From contig NZ_JASSVS010000011.1 of assembly GCF_030250645.1 (NCBI RefSeq), forward strand, positions 62,001 to 126,000: 64,000 nt of DNA, read 5' to 3'. The notes under the pieces are model-generated. The model was given only the letters and a program-made list of their open reading frames with translations. It was not told the origin of the DNA and made no database searches. Origin of the DNA: Marinobacter azerbaijanicus (GTDB lineage: Bacteria; Pseudomonadota; Gammaproteobacteria; Pseudomonadales; Oleiphilaceae). Of the stretch, positions 53,794 through 62,846 are shown piece after piece. How positions within the stretch are numbered: position 1 is the first letter of the stretch; the number at the start of each line of letters is the position of its first letter. Position numbers and translations under genes: made by a program.

Positions 53794-54966
53794 TCAATCG
53801 CGCTCCCGTATTTTAAGAACAGACATTTTGCCACTATTGCCATAGACGAGAAGATTGCCATTCTGCAAGCGCTGGAAAGGCACCCGCAATCCCTCATCGT
53901 CAAACTCAAGCTGGCCCTGGAGGCTACCGTCCTCCAGCGACAACATGTGAATGTAGCCTTCAAAGTCGCCAACCAGCAGATAGTCACCATACACGATCGG
54001 CTGTGTGGGCTGACGCCAGGACAAGCGGTCCTGAACCCACAGTTCACGGCGGTCCGAGCCGCGATAAGCGGCGATGTCACCATCGGCCCGGGCTATGAAA
54101 ATATTGCCACCGCCAATCATCGGAGATTGCAGACTTGATTCCTTCCGGCTCCAGATTTCCTGCCCGCTCTGCAGTTCAACGAGCGCAAGTTTGCCCTGGT
54201 AACCAACCACCATCGCTGCACCTTCCAGAATCAGAGGCTCACCGGCAACATCCACCAGCCTCTCCAGTTCTGTCCGTCCTTGTGGCTGCCCCACTTCGTA
54301 TTGCCAGACCGGCTGCCCGGTCTCGGTGGATATCGCCATCAGTTTGCCATTGGCCAGTGAGGCCAGCACCAGGTCGGCACCTACCAGGGGTGACGCCGCA
54401 GCCCGCAGGGACAGGACCGGTACGTTGCTGTCGTACTGCCAGGCCTTGTCACCGGCATTGGCGTCAAAGGCAATCACTTTACCGTCTATGGTCTGCACCA
54501 CCACAAGACGACCGTTGGACTGGGGAGAAGCCAGCGCCTCGTTTGGCAGAGGCTGCTCCCATAACTCTGTACCATCCTGCCGCGACAGCGCTTTCAGCTG
54601 TGCGTCACGGGTAACCAGGTACAGATTGCCACCATCTCCGCCAATGCCGGCGCTGACATCCTCATCGAGATCCTGATACCACTCGACCTTTCCGTTTTCC
54701 GGGTTAACGGCCCAGATTTCACCCTCAGCCGACGCAGCGTAAAGAAGCTCGCCGGTGTTCAATGGCGCCAGGTAAAGGAACTTGCCGTCGTGGCCATCGC
54801 CCACACCCATGGTCCATACAGGCTCCAACTCCACGGAGGCGGATATCTCCGGGACGGGCGCTGGCTGTTCAAAGGTATCCGTGGTGCTGCAACCAGCCAG
54901 TAATGCCCCAGCCAGAAGACCAACCAGTGGAATGGAACGCATCTGCCCTTTAAACAAACGGGGCAT
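53794..54966 (-). CDS. bamB: outer membrane assembly lipoprotein BamB
   Basis: BamB supports outer-membrane beta-barrel insertion by BamA. It is a 390-residue PQQ-type eight-bladed propeller with a lipobox LLAGC (Cys26), and repeats such as GELLYAASAEGEIWAVNPEN. The start ATG overlaps the yfgM stop by one base (TGATG); a second in-frame ATG at 54942 also precedes the lipobox. Order yfgM-bamB-der is the Pseudomonas order. Confidence 0.95.
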   Translation of the reverse strand: MPRLFKGQMRSIPLVGLLAGALLAGCSTTDTFEQPAPVPEISASVELEPVWTMGVGDGHDGKFLYLAPLNTGELLYAASAEGEIWAVNPENGKVEWYQDLDEDVSAGIGGDGGNLYLVTRDAQLKALSRQDGTELWEQPLPNEALASPQSNGRLVVVQTIDGKVIAFDANAGDKAWQYDSNVPVLSLRAAASPLVGADLVLASLANGKLMAISTETGQPVWQYEVGQPQGRTELERLVDVAGEPLILEGAAMVVGYQGKLALVELQSGQEIWSRKESSLQSPMIGGGNIFIARADGDIAAYRGSDRRELWVQDRLSWRQPTQPIVYGDYLLVGDFEGYIHMLSLEDGSLQGQLEFDDEGLRVPFQRLQNGNLLVYGNSGKMSVLKIRERD

Positions 54967-55622
54967 CAGGCTCCCTCCCCTACGCCAAGATCCGACAGTT
55001 TGAGTTCAAGAATGCCGCTACGCCCCTGATGGCTCTGCTCCCGGGCCGCCAGATAGGCATCACGGGCGCCCTCTCTGTCACCCTGTGCCAGCAGGATATC
55101 GCCTTTCAGCTCGGTGAAAATGGCACTGAAGCTACCGGCATTATCCACACTCTCAATGGTGCTAAGGGCTTCTTCGTACTTTTCCGCGCCAAACTGGGCG
55201 CGCGCCAGCCTGTTGCGGATCACCAGCGCCAGCGGGCTGGACTCGTCGGCCTTTCCCTGCGCCCAGGTCAGGGACTCGATGGCCGCCTCCGGGTCATCCT
55301 GATCCATCATCTGCTGGCGCGCCAGCATCATCATGCCGTAGATGGCAAATGCACTGTCACTGTATTCCTCGCGGAGAGTCTCTGCCACATAGGCCACTGT
55401 CTCGGCACGGTTTTCTTCGCTCTCATTGCTGTAAGCGTTGATCAGGTCAGCAAACTGGGAGGCAGCCTCGGTGCGCTGCTGCATCTGATGGTTCTGCCAC
55501 GCCTGCCAGCCGAATACGATAGCCAGGGCCACAGCAATACCGATCAGGAGTGAGCTGCCATTTTTCTTCCACCAGTCCTTGATTGCCTGGACCGTTTCTT
55601 CCTCAGTGCGCATTTCAGCCAT
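54966..55622 (-). CDS. yfgM: YfgM-like ancillary translocon protein
   Basis: A 218-residue inner-membrane protein with a single span (about 23-40, SLLIGIAVALAIVFGWQAW) and a periplasmic tetratricopeptide-like part. YfgM binds the SecYEG translocon and periplasmic chaperones. The start lies 51 bp after hisS, and the end is coupled to bamB. Confidence 0.92.
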   Translation of the reverse strand: MAEMRTEEETVQAIKDWWKKNGSSLLIGIAVALAIVFGWQAWQNHQMQQRTEAASQFADLINAYSNESEENRAETVAYVAETLREEYSDSAFAIYGMMMLARQQMMDQDDPEAAIESLTWAQGKADESSPLALVIRNRLARAQFGAEKYEEALSTIESVDNAGSFSAIFTELKGDILLAQGDREGARDAYLAAREQSHQGRSGILELKLSDLGVGEGA

Positions 55623-55673
55623 GATGACTCCTGTAATAAATGATTATTGTCTCTGTAGCCTTTCGGCCCGCCA

Positions 55674-56954
55674 TCAGCGGCCCAGCAATTCTTCCAGTAC
55701 GCTCGCAAGATCAGCCCGGGCAATATCCTGCTGAGGTTCATCCGATCGCAACGGCTTCAGGCCTACTCTACCGTTGGCCAGTTCATTCTCGCCCAGAATA
55801 ACGGCGTAGCGGGCGCCGCTGCGATCCGCCTTCTTCATCTGGCTCTTGAAGCTGCCGCCGCCACAGTGGCTCATCACCCGGGCTGCGGGCAAGGCGGTGC
55901 GCAGTGACTCAGCGAGTGCAAGCGCCGATGCCACTGTTGAATCACCCATGGCGGTCACATAGACATCCACATTGCCGTTGGCGCTGGCCGGTACCAGATC
56001 GAGGGTCTCGAGCAACAGAATCAGGCGCTCAAGCCCCATGGCAAACCCGACAGCGCAAGTGGGCCTGCCCCCCAGTTGCTCAACCAGACCATCATAACGG
56101 CCACCAGCGCAGACCGTGCCCTGCGCACCAAGACTGTCTGTAATCCACTCAAAGACGGTCTTTCCGTAGTAATCCAGCCCACGAACGAGCCGCGGGTTCA
56201 CCGTGTATTCCACCCCAGCCGCATCCAGCAGTGCACACAGCTCCCTGAAATGATCCACCGACTCCTGGTCCAGGTAATCATCCAGTCGGGGGGCATCCCC
56301 CAGAAGCTGCTGCGTGCCGGGATGTTTGCTGTCGAGGATACGCAGGGGATTGGACGCAAGCCGACGCTTGCTGTCCTCATCAAGCTGGTCCTGGTAACCG
56401 GAAAGATAGGCAACCAGTGCTTCCCGGTATTCCCGGCGGGCAGCGGATGTTCCAATGGAATTGATTTCCAGTCGGGTGTGTTCGCTCAGCCCCAGTTCAC
56501 GCCAGAGCCGGGCTGTCAGTACAAGCAGCTCCGCATCGATATCAGGACCATTCATGCCAAAACATTCCACACCAATCTGGTGGAATTGACGATATCGCCC
56601 TTTCTGCGGACGCTCGTGACGGAACATCGGCCCCGTGTACCAGAGCCGACGCGTCTGATTGAACAGCAGACCATGCTCTTCCGCAGCCCGCACACAGCCC
56701 GCAGTTCCCTCCGGTCGCAGAGTCAGACTGTCGCCGTTGCGGTCCTCGAAGGTATACATCTCCTTCTCGACAATATCCGTCACTTCGCCGATGGAGCGCT
56801 TGAACAGATCGGTCTGCTCCACCACTGGCATTCGGATTTCCTGATAACCGTATTGCGAAAGTACCCGCCTGACCGTGTCTTCCACAAACTGCCAAACCGG
56901 CGTCTGCTCTGGCAGGATATCGTTCATCCCGCGAATTGCCTGGATCTTAGCCAA
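55674..56954 (-). CDS. hisS: histidyl-tRNA synthetase
   Basis: Class II synthetase charging tRNA-His. The best start is TTG at 56954: AAAGG lies seven bases before it, giving 426 residues (MAKIQAIRGMND), close to E. coli. A GTG at 56993 directly after the ispG stop has no ribosome site. Motif 2 (RHERPQKGRYRQFHQIGVE) and the histidine motifs (GLDYYGKTVFEW) are present. The C-terminal anticodon domain is complete. Confidence 0.95.
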   Translation of the reverse strand: MAKIQAIRGMNDILPEQTPVWQFVEDTVRRVLSQYGYQEIRMPVVEQTDLFKRSIGEVTDIVEKEMYTFEDRNGDSLTLRPEGTAGCVRAAEEHGLLFNQTRRLWYTGPMFRHERPQKGRYRQFHQIGVECFGMNGPDIDAELLVLTARLWRELGLSEHTRLEINSIGTSAARREYREALVAYLSGYQDQLDEDSKRRLASNPLRILDSKHPGTQQLLGDAPRLDDYLDQESVDHFRELCALLDAAGVEYTVNPRLVRGLDYYGKTVFEWITDSLGAQGTVCAGGRYDGLVEQLGGRPTCAVGFAMGLERLILLLETLDLVPASANGNVDVYVTAMGDSTVASALALAESLRTALPAARVMSHCGGGSFKSQMKKADRSGARYAVILGENELANGRVGLKPLRSDEPQQDIARADLASVLEELLGR

Positions 56955-56993
56955 GTTACTACCTTTCTGTCTTAGTGATTTGGTGACCTGCAC

Positions 56994-58112
56994 TCATTCG
57001 GTTGAGCGGGTAATGATCGCGTCTTCCTTTTCCTTGCGCCGGGCAACTTCCTCACGGATCAGCCGCTCCAGATCATCGGTCAGGTTAGCGTTATCAAGTT
57101 TCTGATTGGGCTTGCCAGACATGTAGAACAGGTTCTTCGGGCTACCGCCGGTAAGGCCCAGGTCCGCCACCTTGGCTTCTCCCGGACCATTGACGATACA
57201 ACCAATAATTGCCACATCCAGCGATTCGTTCACATCTTCCAGGCGGGCTTCGAGATCGTTCATGGTCTGGATTACATCGAAATTCTGCCGCGAGCAGCTG
57301 GGACAGGCAACAAAGTTTATGCCGCGGCTGCGCAGGCGCAGGCTCTTGAGGATGTCAAAGCCAACCTTGATTTCCTGCACCGGATCTGCCGCCAGGGAGA
57401 CCCTGATGGTGTCACCAATACCGTCCATCAACAGCATGCCCAGGCCAATAGACGACTTCACGGTACCGGAACGGAAGCCCCCCGCCTCGGTGATACCCAG
57501 GTGCAGTGGCTGCTCAATCTGGCTTGCAATCAGGCGGTAGGCTGCCACGGTCATGAACACCTCAGAGGCCTTGAGGCTGACCTTGAAGTCCTGGAAATCG
57601 TGCTTGTCGAGAATGTCGATATGGCGCATGGCCGATTCCACCAATGCTTCCGGTGTCGGTTCGCCATACTTCCGCTGCAGCGCTTTCTCCAGTGAACCGG
57701 CATTCACGCCGATGCGAATTGGAATATTACGGTCACGAGCGGCGCTTATGACGGCGCTGACCCGGTCATCCCTGCCAATGTTGCCAGGGTTGATTCGAAG
57801 GCAGTCAACACCGAGTTCAGCAACCCTGAGGGCAATGCGGTGATCAAAGTGGATGTCCGCCACCAATGGTACAGTCACCATGGAGCGGATCTTGCCGAAC
57901 GCCTCAGCGGCATCCATGGATGGAACAGATACCCGAACGATGTCGGCACCGGCCTCCTGCAATGCGCGGATCTGGCCGACCGTTGCGTCAACGTCGCAGG
58001 TATTGGTGTTGGTCATGCTCTGAACAGCGATCGGAGCGTCACCACCCACGGGAACATCACCCACCATTATCTGGCGGGATTTTCGTCTTTTGATCGGAGA
58101 TTCGTGATTCAT
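56994..58112 (-). CDS. ispG: HMB-PP synthase IspG (GcpE)
   Basis: Converts MEcPP to HMB-PP in the non-mevalonate isoprenoid route. The 372-residue protein has the TIM-barrel part (PIAVQSMTNTNTCDVDATVG) and the 4Fe-4S ligands CPSCSRQNFDV and GCIVNGPGEAK. It lies between rodZ and hisS with 33 bp from rodZ. Confidence 0.96.
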   Translation of the reverse strand: MNHESPIKRRKSRQIMVGDVPVGGDAPIAVQSMTNTNTCDVDATVGQIRALQEAGADIVRVSVPSMDAAEAFGKIRSMVTVPLVADIHFDHRIALRVAELGVDCLRINPGNIGRDDRVSAVISAARDRNIPIRIGVNAGSLEKALQRKYGEPTPEALVESAMRHIDILDKHDFQDFKVSLKASEVFMTVAAYRLIASQIEQPLHLGITEAGGFRSGTVKSSIGLGMLLMDGIGDTIRVSLAADPVQEIKVGFDILKSLRLRSRGINFVACPSCSRQNFDVIQTMNDLEARLEDVNESLDVAIIGCIVNGPGEAKVADLGLTGGSPKNLFYMSGKPNQKLDNANLTDDLERLIREEVARRKEKEDAIITRSTE

Positions 58113-58145
58113 AGCCTGCTAACCGGAAAAGTGTGTTCGAAACTG

Positions 58146-59165
58146 TCAGATATCCAGTGTGAATTCCGCGCGGTTATTGACAACCCGGAAGCCGGACATA
58201 TCCACCGCCTCCCCATCGAAACGTATTGATTCAATGGCATCAACAGCGCCGACAACAACCCGGATCGGTACCCTGCCCGATACATTGATGCGGTCGCCAT
58301 CGCGCTGCAGTGAGCTCACCAGACGATTACCAGCCGAGTCAGTCACCTGCACCCAGCACTCATCGCTGAAAGTCATCTCCAGCCGGGTGCTTGGCGCAAC
58401 GGCCTCCGGCTGAACACTTTCCTCAAATGCCGGTTCCGGATTGCTGGTTACCATCGGCACGCGATCTTCGTCGATGTCGCTAACCGGGGAGTCCCCGGCC
58501 AGCCCTTCTTCCTGCCTTTCTTGTGGCGCCGGTGCATCCGGGTCAGAGATGGCCGGCTCCTCAACAACCGGATCAACCGGTTGCGGTTCAACACGCGCAG
58601 TTTCTGCTGCACCGGCATCCGCGTCTGCGTCAGCACCGGTGTCGATATCCGGAGAAAGACCATTGTCCGACCGGGATTCCTCCGGTTCAACCGCCTCTGG
58701 CACCGTCTCAGCGTTATCGGGCTCATCGGGAGCAAACGTTGTGCCCATGTTGTCCATAAAGCGAAGGCCAACAAAGACCGCAATGGCAATAGCCAGTATG
58801 AAAAGAAAAAACTTGGCGATGCGACGTTTCTGGCGCCTGCGACGCTCAATATCAACCAGGGGGTTGGCCTCTTCCGCCTGCACCTTCTGCTGGCGAAGCG
58901 GCTCTAGCTCCCTGTCCAGCGTTGCGATCACCGCATCCGGGTCCAGGTCCACCTGTTGCGCATAGGTTCTGACATACCCCTTGAGAAACAGTTCACTGTC
59001 GATCTGCCCGTAGTCGCCATCTTCAATGGCTTGAATAACGGCCGGGCGCAGGTGTTGCGCATCGGCCACAGCCGAGACACTCAACCCCTTCTGCTCACGC
59101 GCGCGCTTCAGTTGCTGGCCTGCGGGCTCACTCACCACTGGCTGTTGTGTGTCATCACTGTCCAT
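58146..59165 (-). CDS. rodZ: cell-shape protein RodZ
   Basis: RodZ links MreB filaments to the cell wall machinery. The 339-residue protein has an N-terminal Cro/C1-type HTH (EQKGLSVSAVADAQHL), a single membrane span (about 116-138), a long acidic Pro/Glu linker and a C-terminal DUF4115 beta domain. Its start overlaps the pilW end by 11 bases. Confidence 0.93.
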   Translation of the reverse strand: MDSDDTQQPVVSEPAGQQLKRAREQKGLSVSAVADAQHLRPAVIQAIEDGDYGQIDSELFLKGYVRTYAQQVDLDPDAVIATLDRELEPLRQQKVQAEEANPLVDIERRRRQKRRIAKFFLFILAIAIAVFVGLRFMDNMGTTFAPDEPDNAETVPEAVEPEESRSDNGLSPDIDTGADADADAGAAETARVEPQPVDPVVEEPAISDPDAPAPQERQEEGLAGDSPVSDIDEDRVPMVTSNPEPAFEESVQPEAVAPSTRLEMTFSDECWVQVTDSAGNRLVSSLQRDGDRINVSGRVPIRVVVGAVDAIESIRFDGEAVDMSGFRVVNNRAEFTLDI

Positions 59166-59970
59166 TTGAAGTCATCACCCTGTATTGTTGGTATTCGACA
59201 GAGTTTGGAAAATTGTTCTTCAGCTGCAGGCCCAGACTGGATGCCAGGTTCTGGTCACCAAAATGGTGGGCGATGCGAATTCCGGTATACAGACTCTCCG
59301 GAGAGTGCCGAAGATTCTGGTTCCGTTCCATAAGGGTGGTCAGCCGGCTGTAGTGACGGGAGGCAGCCTGGTAGTTTCCAGACTCCACAAGCGTCCGCGA
59401 CAGTGCAAGCAGCGACCTGGCGTCGCCACGGGACAATTCCACAGCCCGTCGATAAGCGGTAATAGCGCCCTCAAGGTCGCCTACCCGCTCCTCGGCAAGG
59501 CCAAGATTGAAGAAGACGGAGGCTCTCTCTCCGTACTCGGTATCCCTGGAAGCTGCGAGAAACTGATCACGGGCCTCTTCGAAGCGACGTTGCCCATAAA
59601 GAAAGGCCCCATAATAGACCCGCCCGCGCGTATAACCCGGATCATTGTCGAGGGCGTCCTTGAAGGAACGCTCTGCCAGTTCCGGCTCCCCCTCGGATCG
59701 ATAGACCAGGCCCATTGCAGCCAGTGCGCCAGGGTGCTCGGGCGAAAGTTCCAGTGCCCGGTCAAGGTGATGCCTGGCCCGCTCGATATTGTCCTGCCCG
59801 ATATAGGCAGTCGCCAACTGAACGTAGTTCTTTACCGCCTTCTCGCGATCGGCTTCGCGGGCGAACCGACTATCGGTTTTGGTCACACAGCCTGTGACAA
59901 ACATTGCCAGTAATACCATGGCAAATGCAGCCCGGACCTTGCTTACTGGTTCAGATGTCACAGTTGGCAA
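59155..59970 (-). CDS. pilW: type IV pilus biogenesis lipoprotein PilW (PilF)
   Basis: An outer-membrane lipoprotein that helps PilQ secretin assemble. Lipobox FVTGC (Cys28) follows a hydrophobic stretch, then TPR repeats (AYIGQDNIERARHHLDRALE). TTG at 59970 or GTG at 59961 are the candidate starts, because AGAGG lies only two bases before the TTG and 11 before the GTG. Presence implies type IV pili elsewhere in the genome. Confidence 0.88.
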   Translation of the reverse strand: MPTVTSEPVSKVRAAFAMVLLAMFVTGCVTKTDSRFAREADREKAVKNYVQLATAYIGQDNIERARHHLDRALELSPEHPGALAAMGLVYRSEGEPELAERSFKDALDNDPGYTRGRVYYGAFLYGQRRFEEARDQFLAASRDTEYGERASVFFNLGLAEERVGDLEGAITAYRRAVELSRGDARSLLALSRTLVESGNYQAASRHYSRLTTLMERNQNLRHSPESLYTGIRIAHHFGDQNLASSLGLQLKNNFPNSVEYQQYRVMTSNGQ

Positions 59971-60006
59971 TACCTCTTGTCTTCAGGGGTGAACGCTCAC
60001 CCGGGT

Positions 60007-61119
60007 TCATGGACTGACCTGGTGCACCTGTATGTAACGCTGACTTCTCTTGGTACGATCTTCCACCTTGCCGACAAGCTGTCCACAAGCCGCATCAATA
60101 TCGTCACCACGGGTTGTTCTCACCGTTGCTATATATCCGGCTTCGTTGAGAACTGCCTGAAAGCGACGGGTGGCATTCATGCTGGGGCGCTTGAAATCAC
60201 TTTCCGGGAACGGATTGAAAGGGATCAGGTTGATCTTGCATGGCAGGCCACGCAGCACAACCGCTAACTCCTTCGCATGTTCCGGCTGATCATTGACGCC
60301 TTCGATCACGGTGTACTCGATTGTAGCCTTGCGCTTGTCGGGCAGGCGGGCCAGATAGCGCCGTGTGGCTGCCAGCAGCTCCGCAATCGGATATTTTTTA
60401 TTCAATGGCACCAGTTGGTTACGCAATTCATCATTGGGGGCATGAAGCGAAATGGCCAGTGAAACATCGGTAACTTCGCCCAGCTTGTCGATGGCCGGGA
60501 CCACGCCAGACGTGCTCACCGTGACCCGCCGTTTGGAAATACCGTAAGCCAGGTCTTCCATCATCAGGTTCATGGCGTCAACCACGTTATCGAAGTTCAG
60601 CAACGGCTCGCCCATGCCCATCATCACCACATTGGTGATGGGACGATCCGGGCCCGGTTCAAACGGCATGAACGCCTTACGGGCCACCCAGACCTGGCCG
60701 ATAATCTCGGCGGCAGTCAGGTTACGGTTAAAACCGCGCTTACCCGTGGAGCAGAAGGTACAGTCCAGGCTGCAGCCAATCTGCGAAGATACACACAGGG
60801 TGCCGCGCTCACCATCGGGGATCAGCACCGTTTCGACGCTGTTGCCGTTGTCCATGCGCATGACCCACTTGCGGGTGCCATCTTTGGACTCCTCATCGTA
60901 GACCACCTCGGGCCCGCGAATCTCTGCCACCTCTTTCAGCTTTTCCCGCAGCACCTTGCTCATATTGGTCATTTGATCGAAGTCATCGGCACCACGCTGA
61001 TGAATCCACTGCAGGACCTGCGTTGCCCGGAAACGCTTCTCCCCCAGGGATTCAAAGAAAGCCTCCATCTTTGCTTTCGGCATTCCCAGAAGGTTGGTTT
61101 TCTCAGCAACAGCTGTCAT
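60007..61119 (-). CDS. rlmN: 23S rRNA/tRNA methyltransferase RlmN
   Basis: A radical SAM enzyme that methylates C2 of an adenine in 23S rRNA and some tRNAs. Start at 61119 (MTAVAEKTNLLGM) has GAGG eight bases upstream and gives 370 residues. The radical SAM motif CSLDCTFCSTGK is intact, and the C-terminal cysteine sits in VRTTRGDDIDAACGQL. It follows ndk; a long stem-loop (61146-61171) lies in the gap. Confidence 0.96.
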   Translation of the reverse strand: MTAVAEKTNLLGMPKAKMEAFFESLGEKRFRATQVLQWIHQRGADDFDQMTNMSKVLREKLKEVAEIRGPEVVYDEESKDGTRKWVMRMDNGNSVETVLIPDGERGTLCVSSQIGCSLDCTFCSTGKRGFNRNLTAAEIIGQVWVARKAFMPFEPGPDRPITNVVMMGMGEPLLNFDNVVDAMNLMMEDLAYGISKRRVTVSTSGVVPAIDKLGEVTDVSLAISLHAPNDELRNQLVPLNKKYPIAELLAATRRYLARLPDKRKATIEYTVIEGVNDQPEHAKELAVVLRGLPCKINLIPFNPFPESDFKRPSMNATRRFQAVLNEAGYIATVRTTRGDDIDAACGQLVGKVEDRTKRSQRYIQVHQVSP

Positions 61120-61145
61120 TTCATAACCTCGATCAGATAACCAAT

Positions 61146-61171
61146 CCGGGCCGGAAGTAGTTCCGGCCCGG
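61146..61171 (-). other. stem-loop between ndk and rlmN
   Basis: A perfect 11-base stem (CCGGGCCGGAA/TTCCGGCCCGG) with a GTAG loop. On the minus strand it is followed by ATTGGTTATC rather than a T-run, so it is more likely to protect the ndk mRNA end or attenuate rlmN than to terminate cleanly. Confidence 0.55.
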
Positions 61172-61182
61172 GGACAGCTCAA

Positions 61183-61611
61183 TCAGCCGCGTGGGCAGAT
61201 CTCGCTGTCATTGAAAAAATACGCAATTTCACGTTCGGCAGAAGCCGCTGAATCAGAACCATGAACGGCATTGGCATCGATGGACGATGCAAAATCGGCG
61301 CGAATGGTGCCCGCTTCCGCTTCCTTGGGGTTGGTGGCACCCATGAGGTCACGATTCTTGAGGATAGCACCTTCGCCGTCCAGAACCTGAACAACAACCG
61401 GGCCAGACGTCATGAACGCAACCAGATCATTGAAAAATGGACGCTCTTTGTGCTCGGCATAGAAGCCTTCTGCCTGCTCCTGAGTCAGATGCATCATCTT
61501 GGCAGCAACGATCTCCAGACCGGCTTTCTCAAAACGTGTGTAAATCTCACCGATCACATTCTTTGCGACTGCGTCGGGCTTGATAATCGAGAGCGTGCGC
61601 TCATTTGCCAT
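61183..61611 (-). CDS. ndk: nucleoside diphosphate kinase
   Basis: Equalises NTP and dNTP pools. The 142-residue protein has the start ERTLSIIKPDAVAKNV and the phosphohistidine in NAVHGSDSAASAEREI. It is preceded by a perfect TATAAT at 61652-61657 (minus), so it may have its own promoter after iscS. The next gene upstream is iscS. Confidence 0.97.
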   Translation of the reverse strand: MANERTLSIIKPDAVAKNVIGEIYTRFEKAGLEIVAAKMMHLTQEQAEGFYAEHKERPFFNDLVAFMTSGPVVVQVLDGEGAILKNRDLMGATNPKEAEAGTIRADFASSIDANAVHGSDSAASAEREIAYFFNDSEICPRG

Positions 61612-61651
61612 GATCTGTCTCCATTCAGGTTCAGAAAAATTCAGGGTTGGG

Positions 61652-61657
61652 ATTATA
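61652..61657 (-). promoter_or_regulatory. possible -10 of an ndk promoter
   Basis: A perfect TATAAT on the minus strand 41 bases before the ndk ATG. The -35 region is GC-rich and poor. It lies between the iscS stop and ndk. Confidence 0.45.
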
Positions 61658-61677
61658 CGCAGTCCGGAGGCAACTGC

Positions 61678-62826
61678 CTACCGCACTGAACGGAGACGGG
61701 TAACAACGTCAACGATTTGCGCCGCTGCGAAGTCAACCTCCTCCGGCGTGGAAAAGCGCCCAAAGGAAAACCGGAGGGCCCTGTGAGCCTGTTCATCATC
61801 CAGGCCTATACCTTTCAACACAAAAGAAGGCTCAATCGTCGCGGAGGCGCAGGCAGATCCGGATGATACCGCCAGGTCCCTCAACCCCAGCATCAGTGAT
61901 TCCGCGTCCACGCCTGCAAACGACAGATTCACGATGCCTGGAACCCGGTGCTCGACACTGCCATTGAGCGCCACACCCTCAAGGCCCTCCAGCCCTTCCA
62001 GAAAGCGCGCACGCAGGCCTTCCAGCATTTCCGCCTCATGTTCAAGCTTTTCACTGGCAAGCTCAAATGCTTTACCCATACCTACAATCTGATGTGTAGG
62101 CAGTGTACCGGAGCGCATGCCACGCTCATGACCGCCGCCATGAATCTGGGCTTCAATACGCACGTCCGGTGAACGGCGAACATACAGCGCACCAACGCCT
62201 TTGGGGCCATAAACCTTGTGGGCTGACAGGGACAGCAGGTCCACCGGTGCAGCACTGACATCCACTTCGGTTTTCCCTGCTGCCTGCGCTGCATCTACAT
62301 GAAACAGTACCCCGCGCTCACGAAGCATGGCGCCAATGGAGGCGATATCCGTCTGGCAACCCAGTTCGTTGTTCACCATCATCAGACTGACCAGCACCGT
62401 ATTGTCACGAAGCGCCTCTTCCACCTGCCCTGCCGCAATACGACCGTCACTGCCGGGCGTCAGCCAGGTCACGCTCACACCGTTGCGTTCGATCCACTTA
62501 CAGGTATCCAGCACCGCCTTATGCTCAACCACCGAAGTCACGATGTGAGGATTGTCACGACCGTCAACCACACCCTTTATGGCCAGGTTATCGGATTCCG
62601 TGGCACCGGAAGTCCAGACAATTTCTCGCGGGTCCGCATGGATAAGACTGGCAACCTGGCGACGGGCACCTTCCACTGCAGCTTCAGCTTGCCAGCCGTA
62701 GGCGTGGGAACGGGAGGCAGGATTGCCGAAAACGCCATCAGGCGTGAGGTATTTGCACATTTCTTCGGCAACGATGGGATCTACGGGCGTGGTGGCCGCA
62801 TAGTCCATATAGACGGGCTTTTTCAT
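61678..62826 (-). CDS. iscS: cysteine desulfurase IscS, short C-terminus
   Basis: A PLP enzyme that frees sulfur from cysteine. The 382-residue protein has the PLP lysine in LSAHKVYGPKG and the persulfide cysteine in VSSGSACASATIEP. It ends at RLRSVR, where E. coli IscS (404) goes on for about 20 residues (a conserved tail with SPLWEMYK). That tail is part of the IscU contact. The next gene is ndk; iscU, iscA, hscB, hscA, fdx and iscX do not follow. It is 20 bp after iscR. Confidence 0.94.
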   Translation of the reverse strand: MKKPVYMDYAATTPVDPIVAEEMCKYLTPDGVFGNPASRSHAYGWQAEAAVEGARRQVASLIHADPREIVWTSGATESDNLAIKGVVDGRDNPHIVTSVVEHKAVLDTCKWIERNGVSVTWLTPGSDGRIAAGQVEEALRDNTVLVSLMMVNNELGCQTDIASIGAMLRERGVLFHVDAAQAAGKTEVDVSAAPVDLLSLSAHKVYGPKGVGALYVRRSPDVRIEAQIHGGGHERGMRSGTLPTHQIVGMGKAFELASEKLEHEAEMLEGLRARFLEGLEGLEGVALNGSVEHRVPGIVNLSFAGVDAESLMLGLRDLAVSSGSACASATIEPSFVLKGIGLDDEQAHRALRFSFGRFSTPEEVDFAAAQIVDVVTRLRSVR

Positions 62827-62846
62827 AGAGGCTTCAGGATAGTCGT

